Assembly (NCBI GenBank): GCA_921293015.1
Contig: OV121087.1
Coordinates: 8,878,501 to 8,942,500 of the forward strand
Length of the DNA: 64,000 nt
DNA from: Phorcus lineatus
Taxonomy: Eukaryota > Mollusca > Gastropoda > Trochida > Trochidae
Direction: 5' to 3'
The position numbers were made by a program, and so were the translations under genes. Positions 57,888 to 64,000 of this stretch are shown here, piece by piece. The number at the start of each line of letters is the position of its first letter. Within the stretch, counting starts at the first letter, position 1. The notes beneath the pieces are model-generated. The model saw nothing but the letters and a program-made list of their open reading frames with translations, ran no database searches and was not told the DNA's origin.

Positions 57888-60665
57888 ATGGCATATTTGA
57901 TCATTCTAAATGAGGATACCGAACGATCTCTGAGACGACAACGTGTGTTTAGAGACCGGTCACAAGATCTTGATGTGCTGGACGATCGCGAGTTGATTTC
58001 ACGCTACCGTTTTCCCCGGAGAGTTATTCTGCAATTAACGGATCTCATCAGGAATACAACTGACAGGCCAACTTCACGTTCGCATGCTATTCCAGCCCAC
58101 ATACAGGTAAAAAAACACTGAGAAAAGACGGTATAACTATAGAATTGGTTCGCCACCCATTTTCTTATAACTGTCCATAGCTTTGTGTCTATGTATTCTT
58201 CGATATAACATATATACTTTTATTTCACTTTCACTAATAGGGTTAGGGTTTAGGGTTAGTGTTACTGTTAGGTTTGGGTTAGCATTAGGTTTAGGATATG
58301 TATTCAAGGTGGCGAACCAATTATATAGTTGCTCCGAAAAGACGTTCCACATCATATAACACATTTAGAGTTACTCCCCTTTTGCTATATATGTCGGTGA
58401 AGTGAGAAAACTATGACCTATGAAATAAAGTGTAAAATAAAAAAAATCACATACCGTCAGAAAATATATACTTTTATGTTTCAAGAATATTTTTTGCCTT
58501 TAACATCCTATTTGAATCAGGATATTTGATGGTTGAATGCTTATAAGAAAATATATAGAATTATTACGAATTTTTACAATCAAATAATAAAAATAATCTG
58601 TGCATCGATTTTAAATGTTGAAAAAAATAGATTAGTGATAAGAAGGAGGTCCCTATATTCATGAGTCTTATCTTTTTACTTGTATATTTTCATCTGAATT
58701 AACTAGTATTATCTAGATATTGTTGATTTTTTACAAAAACAACTGCACAAAAATCCTCCAAAATATCTGTCTGAGGAAATAAATTTCATAGACATAAAAT
58801 GAAAATACATTGTCTAGCAATGAATTTTAACAAAAGTGTCCCTTTTTTCGGGGTATAAAGAATCTAATCAATAAATGAATCTATGTTAACAAAATCTATC
58901 AAGTAAAATTATCATTAAGAAATTGAATATAATTTTAGATGATACAAAGATTTGATATAGCCTTTACAAAACCTTGAAAAATAAACTGTGTGATACTAAT
59001 TATAAGGTACCTTGCCTCAATTTTACTAGGCAATAATTTTGAACAGGTAAAATTGTGTAATTTATGTATGAAGTGAACATTGTATACAACTAAGTTATAT
59101 CTATATAATGAAACAAGTGTTTACAAATTATTCTAAGTCTTTCAATAGAAAATTAAATTGGGGATTCTTCTTTATTTTTGTAGTAAATTGAATGTTACAT
59201 TTAACAAATTTGAAAACTTCAATGAAGTGAACATGTAATAATATATAATGTAGTAGTCACAAAATTGAACTTTTTAATATACATGTACATCTGCTTTTGG
59301 TTGAATCATTTATCTATGCATTTTACAAAATGAGATGTTCTTCGTCAGCATTAGAGACTGAAAGAATATTGCCATGATAATAGGATAACCTCGATAATAG
59401 GGTCACTAGCCATATATAATAAGTCTTTTTTGTTGTTGAAGGAAACCATTTTTGCTATCATTTAGAGACCTCTTTTACTCTTGGTCTAAAACTATTTTAA
59501 ATTCTATATAAAATCATTGACACTTTTGACAAATAGCTACTTTTATACAATAACAGGTGATGGCAACTCTACGATTCCTTGCAAAAGGTAATTACCAATC
59601 TGAAACTGGAGACATTCATGGAATATCAAGGTAAGACGTTATCATCATTTAAAAATGTAAATATTAGAATGATTAAAACAAGAGGAACCCCTTAGATTTC
59701 TTTTTTAATTTCTAATTACAATGTTTCAAATATTGTTTAACAGACAAATTCAATATCCGATATTTCTCTTTAATTATATTAATCATTGAAAAGCAAAATA
59801 AGAATCTATCCAAGATATAATGAAATTTAGTCCTAGAAAAGAGAAGTTACATTAGATTCATCAAATGTTCAATATAAACTTGTGTCAATACATATTTTTC
59901 TTATTGTCTAATAGCTAATTATAAATGTTCAAAAAAGTTAAGTTTAAAAGAAGTAACCAAATCTTTATATCAAGGGAAAATAATTAATCTTTTATTAAAG
60001 TCAACCTGTCTTATGCAGATCATCAGTTTCAAGAGCCATCACCACTGTCCGCAACTCTCTGAACAGCCAGTTGTCTAACATTCCAGTTGATGTTGATAGT
60101 TTGCGGGAGCTAAAGAGGGATTAGTAATATGTACAAATAAGCCAAGAACTTTATTTTATAGAAACTCAAAATTCTCAAGGTTTACTGAACATCATTTCCA
60201 TATTCATGATTTCATTCATGTTTAAAGTTGTCATATTTTATTTATATAAATATTCTTTACTATTTTGAAAATTTCATTTCAGATTTATAAACATCAACAC
60301 CAAGTTTCCTGGCCCCACTCATGATGCCTTCATTTTGAGTAGCAGCATGATACCAGAGCTGATGCAGGGACTGCCCGAGGGAGGCTGGTTGCTTGGTGGT
60401 TCCGGTTACCCCCTCAAGACCTGGCTGCTCACTCCCGTCAACAACCCAAGAACCCCCTCTCAAACAAGATATAATATAGCTCACATGAAGACCCGGACAG
60501 TCGTCGAGAGAGCCTTTGGCATACTCAAATCAAGATTCAGGTAAATTATCAGAAAAGACATATTTTCACAAAATGTGATCACAATTTATTTCATACATTT
60601 CATGAAGATGATAGTTTGCGGGAGCTAAAGAGGGATTTTTATACCCTGGCCAACTTCCCTAATTT
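57888..60665 (+). pseudogene. HARBI1-like (PIF/Harbinger) transposase, broken and rearranged
   Basis: Pieces that read like HARBI1 exons, each with GT-AG borders: 57888-58106 (N-terminus ending ISRYRFPRRVILQLTDLI), 59557-59630 (MATLRFLAKGNYQSETGDI), 60019-60124 (SSVSRAITTVRNSL, then a stop), 60283-60540 (FPGPTHDAFIL, WLLGGSGYPL, VVERAFGILKSRFR). Active Harbinger nucleases carry a DDE triad. Here the first Asp block (the GAIDGTH-type motif) is missing and the second Asp is Gly (GGSGYP where GDSGYP is usual); the Glu (VER) is kept. The nuclease is therefore dead. The words DSLRELKRD occur twice, at the end of piece 3 and again at 60609-60637 followed by FYTLANFPN. The order of segments is thus scrambled. 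No convincing 3' terminal inverted repeat was found. Confidence 0.85.
58135..58330. mobile_element. Small MITE containing telomere-like repeats, inside the HARBI1 intron
   Basis: About 24-base terminal inverted repeats: left AACTATAGAATTGGTTCGCC, right its near-perfect complement ending at 58330. The 196-base element lies in the first intron of the HARBI1 relic. Its interior holds degenerate TTAGGG-type repeats at about 58236-58295. Confidence 0.65.
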
Positions 60666-60972
60666 TAGTTACATAAAATTTCAATCATATTGGAAATATT
60701 GTGAAACATATACACAATATAACACAATTCAGAAAATAACACTTGACAAATTTGCGTAAAGCTCGAACATAGCATTTCATCAATCAAACCCTGATGCTAT
60801 TTCTAAACACTTCCGTCCCTTTAGAACAGTATAGTTCAGATAGGCGGAAAGGTACGTGTTTAAATCTCATTTAAATCAGATCGAATAAGACATTACTTTG
60901 CTAACAGGTATGGAAGTGAAATAGCTAAAATAAATCTTATGTATAAGCAATATTATTTTAAAAAATGTAATA

Positions 60973-61040
60973 TTGCCCCTCTACGTCACACGGAGTATTC
61001 GCGTGACGTAGTTGAGCATTTCAGATTTCATTCTAATGAT
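60973..61040. repeat. Related hairpin element
   Basis: CTACGTCAC faces GTGACGTAG across an 11-13 base loop, followed by GAGCATTTCAGATTTCATT, nearly the same as the right arm at 20793-20820. Only the inner hairpin still pairs; the outer left arm is lost. Confidence 0.65.
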
Positions 61041-61832
61041 TTTGATGTGGAAGTAAAATTTTAATTTAAAAAAAATAATTTTTTCTTACTACCACATCGT
61101 GTTTTTAATATCTGTACATATTTTTATGATATAATTTAGTTATTGTAAGCTTATTCTCAAAATTTACTTTAAATTGAACGGCATCCAGACTATAATTTTG
61201 TAACTTGCATAGTCGAATACTTACTTTCAAAGATGGAAATGCAATAGGAAATGCCATCTCAAAGAAAGCCAGATCCAAAATCTTGAAACTATATTTCAAT
61301 AAATATCATTTTTGAGAATATGGATTGATTTTCATTAGGTGATGATCTTAACTTTAGTATACATATAAATAACATAAGAAATGTTTCTACAGTAACCTTA
61401 TACACAGCCATTTCTGTCAAATCGTCTTTAACAGGCGAAATGTTCTGTAGAAAATAAATTGTTTTCTCAGGTGTCACCTATTTTTCAGTATGCTTTTGAA
61501 AGTTTACTATTGGTGAAAACTCATTTTCATTTTATTTTCATTGTAAAGAACAAATCAGATTAGCAAAATTATAAAACTAATCACTTTGAAATTACCGCAG
61601 TCATTGTTTTTAAACAATTCTTAACTCGCGAAAATATAAGTTTTCGTTATTTCTGATTATCCTAAATGGATTTGATTCTGCTATCGTTGTTTGCGACGAC
61701 AGTTTAGGATCATGATTGTTAACCATCTTGATGCATCGAGGTATTTGAATCCTTAAAGCTCTTTCAATGTCTTTATATACCAGGCTATAGGTCTCGTACA
61801 AATCAATGGAGCCTGTCAACCAACCTGTAGCT

Positions 61833-61940
61833 CACAGGGGCGTGTATCGCTTAAAAAAGCTTTAGAAAAAAATGTAGTGGTAGGGACTATAGGTGTATCT
61901 CTCTTTCTGAAGCTATTTCTAAGCGATACACCCCCCTGTG
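61833..61940. repeat. Foldback element, about 36-base arms
   Basis: CACAGGGGCGTGTATCGCTT (from 61833) faces AAGCGATACACCCCCCTGTG (to 61940), and pairing continues inward through AGCTTTAGAAA. The loop is about 36 bases. 60670-60970 and 61041-61832 show nothing else recognisable. Confidence 0.8.
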
Positions 61941-62191
61941 CTGTAATTCGCATCTAGCAAGCACTGCCGGATGACAAATCCTTTGAATTCGAGATATTCG
62001 TGTAGCTCCATGCAAAAGGATATTTCATTGGATGAAAAATCATGATGGACATAGTCATGAATAATAACCGTAAGACACTTTGTCTGTTTCCAGGGTATTG
62101 AAGGAACTCTTTGGATTCAAATACGTCGAAGTAGCAGGACGTTTGAAATTTTGTTAATATCGATTATCATCTCCACAGCCATTGCTCCCAA

Positions 62192-62620
62192 CAGAGGTAG
62201 CTCCGTCATATATTCCTATGCAACCTGTGTCTTAATTCGAAGGTTCTTGTGCATGAAATGTAGAACGCTGATTGGATGCAATCAAAGTTAGTTGTACAAT
62301 CAGCGACGCCGTTTCAAAACTTATCATTCAAATCACCTTAGTTATTTTCGTAAGGTTTCCAAAAGCTAATTATATTCGGATTGGCACCATGCACTTTGAG
62401 TCGTCTTTACAGAACACAAACGCCTCATTTTGCGGCTGTTTCATTGCACAGGCCTGTGTGACAACAAATATGTATTATGCATAAGTTGTTTTCATTGGCT
62501 GAAATATAGCCAGGTAGTTTAAACTGCAATTTTGTCCCGCTAGGTGTGACTGCCGGAAGCCCGAGAAACCTTCGTATTAAGACAGAGGTTGTATAGGATT
62601 TTATGACGGAGCTACCTCTG
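62192..62620. mobile_element. 429-base MITE with about 56-base terminal inverted repeats
   Basis: CAGAGGTAGCTCCGTCATA at 62192 is matched by its complement ending at 62620; the arms (62192-62247 and 62563-62620) pair at most positions. The CAGAGG terminus recalls hAT elements, but no 8-base target duplication is visible. The short ORF inside (62272-62484) resembles nothing. Confidence 0.8.
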
Positions 62621-63332
62621 TAAGGAGATAATGCTCCTCAGCTAACGCCGAGGTGTTTTCAAAAATTGGAGAGGACAAATGCTTGATTGTCAGCTTTTTA
62701 AATCTCGTCTTTCCATGTTGCTGTAGACATGATTGAGGTACGAGGTGGATGTTTGTATATAGGGAAATGCTTGTAGCTTTGAAAAGCGATGTTATGGGTC
62801 GTCAGTTAATCGGTATTCAAAGCTTTTTAAACAATCAATGATAGAAGCACTTAGATATTGTCATGGTATTTTATTTGACTGGCATACGTGTAAAATATCA
62901 AATATGAAGATTTTCTTTCATAACATTACACTTGTCATCTCAGACAACTATATCAATGAAAATTATTAGTTTCACTTTCAAGTTTGAGTGCCAAGATAAC
63001 GGGTACACAATTCAAACATTTACGACAGCAAATATAATCATCTCTTGCTTTAGATCATATTCCAAAATTACTTTTTTTCAAACTGACCAACATGATTGAT
63101 CGCTTTTCGATCAAATCAAAACTTCATACCTTTATAATATCACTATAGTGAAACAATTCACAAATAAAAATAATACCATTCAACAACAATTTTAGCAACA
63201 TTTTTCGATAACATGTCGATAACACATCCCTGGTAATGAATTTCTAAACAGAATTATCATTACTGACATTTCAGGTTTATTGGGAAATTGTTCAAAGAAA
63301 TATCAATGTATTAATATCATGTATCGAGATAA
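62621..63332. other. Non-coding interval
   Basis: Nothing recognisable, nor in 63659-64000 after the third SINE. Confidence 0.5.
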
Positions 63333-63658
63333 TGTGAGGTGAAATGGGGTGTAACTCCGTTTTCAAGAGTATTTCACGTCTTCGCGGACACTATTTATAT
63401 TGCAGAAAAATAGCCCACAACACCATTGTGGCTATTCATTGCGGTGAAACCTGCGAGCATCGGCTGGAACTATCGAACCATGGGTGGTATTACGCTGAAA
63501 TTCAGTAGCTAAAATTAACGCGTAGCATTGCACCCAAACCCTACTGCGTGTAGAACAGTTGTCTACTGCAGAGAAAGGTGCCGAGCCCCTGGCGGGATAC
63601 GAACCACGGAGCTCTTGATCCGAAGCCGAACGCGTTAACCACAGGGCTATCCCGCACC
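63333..63658 (-). mobile_element. tRNA-Arg-derived SINE, copy 3 (more diverged)
   Basis: Third family member, minus strand, head near 63658 and GTGAGG tail near 63333. The B box is altered (GGTTCGTATCCC) and the internal region has a small insertion, so it is older than the other two copies. Confidence 0.85.
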
Positions 63659-64000
63659 ATCAGGTATCGAGGCGACATTCTTTGAATAAAACCCCGAAAT
63701 AGTGGAATATTTGTGCGTTATACCATTCGTCCCTGAGAAATAGCTTAAAGTGACACATATATATAGTATGTTTCATGAATTTGTTTGTGGCTCGAATAAG
63801 TACAAAAATACTGTATATCTTGCATTTAGTTCAAATCGCCCTTCTAAAGTTACACATTTATCTCTAAAATGCCCAAATTTCTATATTTTCTTTTTTTCAT
63901 TTGTCATCGAAAAAGGCCACACAAATGTTAAGAAGTCGACATTATGTGTCCTATATTAGTGAAATGACCAATCTATCACTACCAAACTATATTTGTAGTT

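Noticed and set aside
62272..62484. ORF inside the 429-base MITE
   Set aside because: Too short for a transposase and without recognisable motifs.

Overview
The window is eukaryotic nuclear DNA. It is AT-rich, its genes are split by GT-AG introns, and most of it is non-coding sequence littered with decayed transposons. Recognisable elements are CR1/L2-type LINE fragments, a tRNA-Arg-derived SINE family, Harbinger (HARBI1), mariner and Tc1 relics, and several inverted-repeat MITEs. This repeat mix and the gene content suggest a lophotrochozoan animal, most likely a mollusc and perhaps a gastropod. That placement is inference; no taxon-specific gene settles it.

Layout. (1) 1-24.9 kb has no supportable gene. 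It is dominated by an old large direct duplication (about 2.0-9.7 kb against 10.9-21.3 kb, with a short third copy near 0.44-0.78 kb). Each copy carries its own insertions: a LINE fragment and a MITE in the left copy, a mariner relic in the right. (2) 24.9-35.2 kb, + strand: a complete 14-exon gene for a 636-residue protein with two glutathione S-transferase (GST) modules in tandem, the second with a degraded thioredoxin-fold half. (3) 37.4-40.7 kb: a truncated LINE on +, a short tandem repeat, the first of two paralogous genes of an unrecognised family (39638-40171), and a LINE 3' end on the opposite strand just downstream. (4) 41.9-44.2 kb: the second paralog (43502-44035) with a possible TATA box and 5' leader exon, and a SINE in the putative leader intron. 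(5) 44.5-50.4 kb: a possible small-GTPase-like relic, a CT-rich low-complexity tract, a Tc1 relic and a second SINE. (6) 50.6-57.3 kb, - strand: a complete nine-exon short-chain dehydrogenase/reductase (SDR) gene, 253 residues, all catalytic residues present. Its third intron is filled by repeats that look derived from the start of its own fourth exon, and a partial copy of its last exon lies just past its stop. (7) 57.8-64 kb: a dead, rearranged HARBI1-like transposase, several foldback elements and a third SINE.

The two well-resolved enzyme genes (double GST and SDR) are both of types used in detoxification or redox metabolism. They are on opposite strands about 15 kb apart, and nothing in the sequence ties them together functionally. 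The two unknown paralogs are the best candidates for undescribed biology. The self-derived intron repeat in the SDR gene is the most unusual structural feature.
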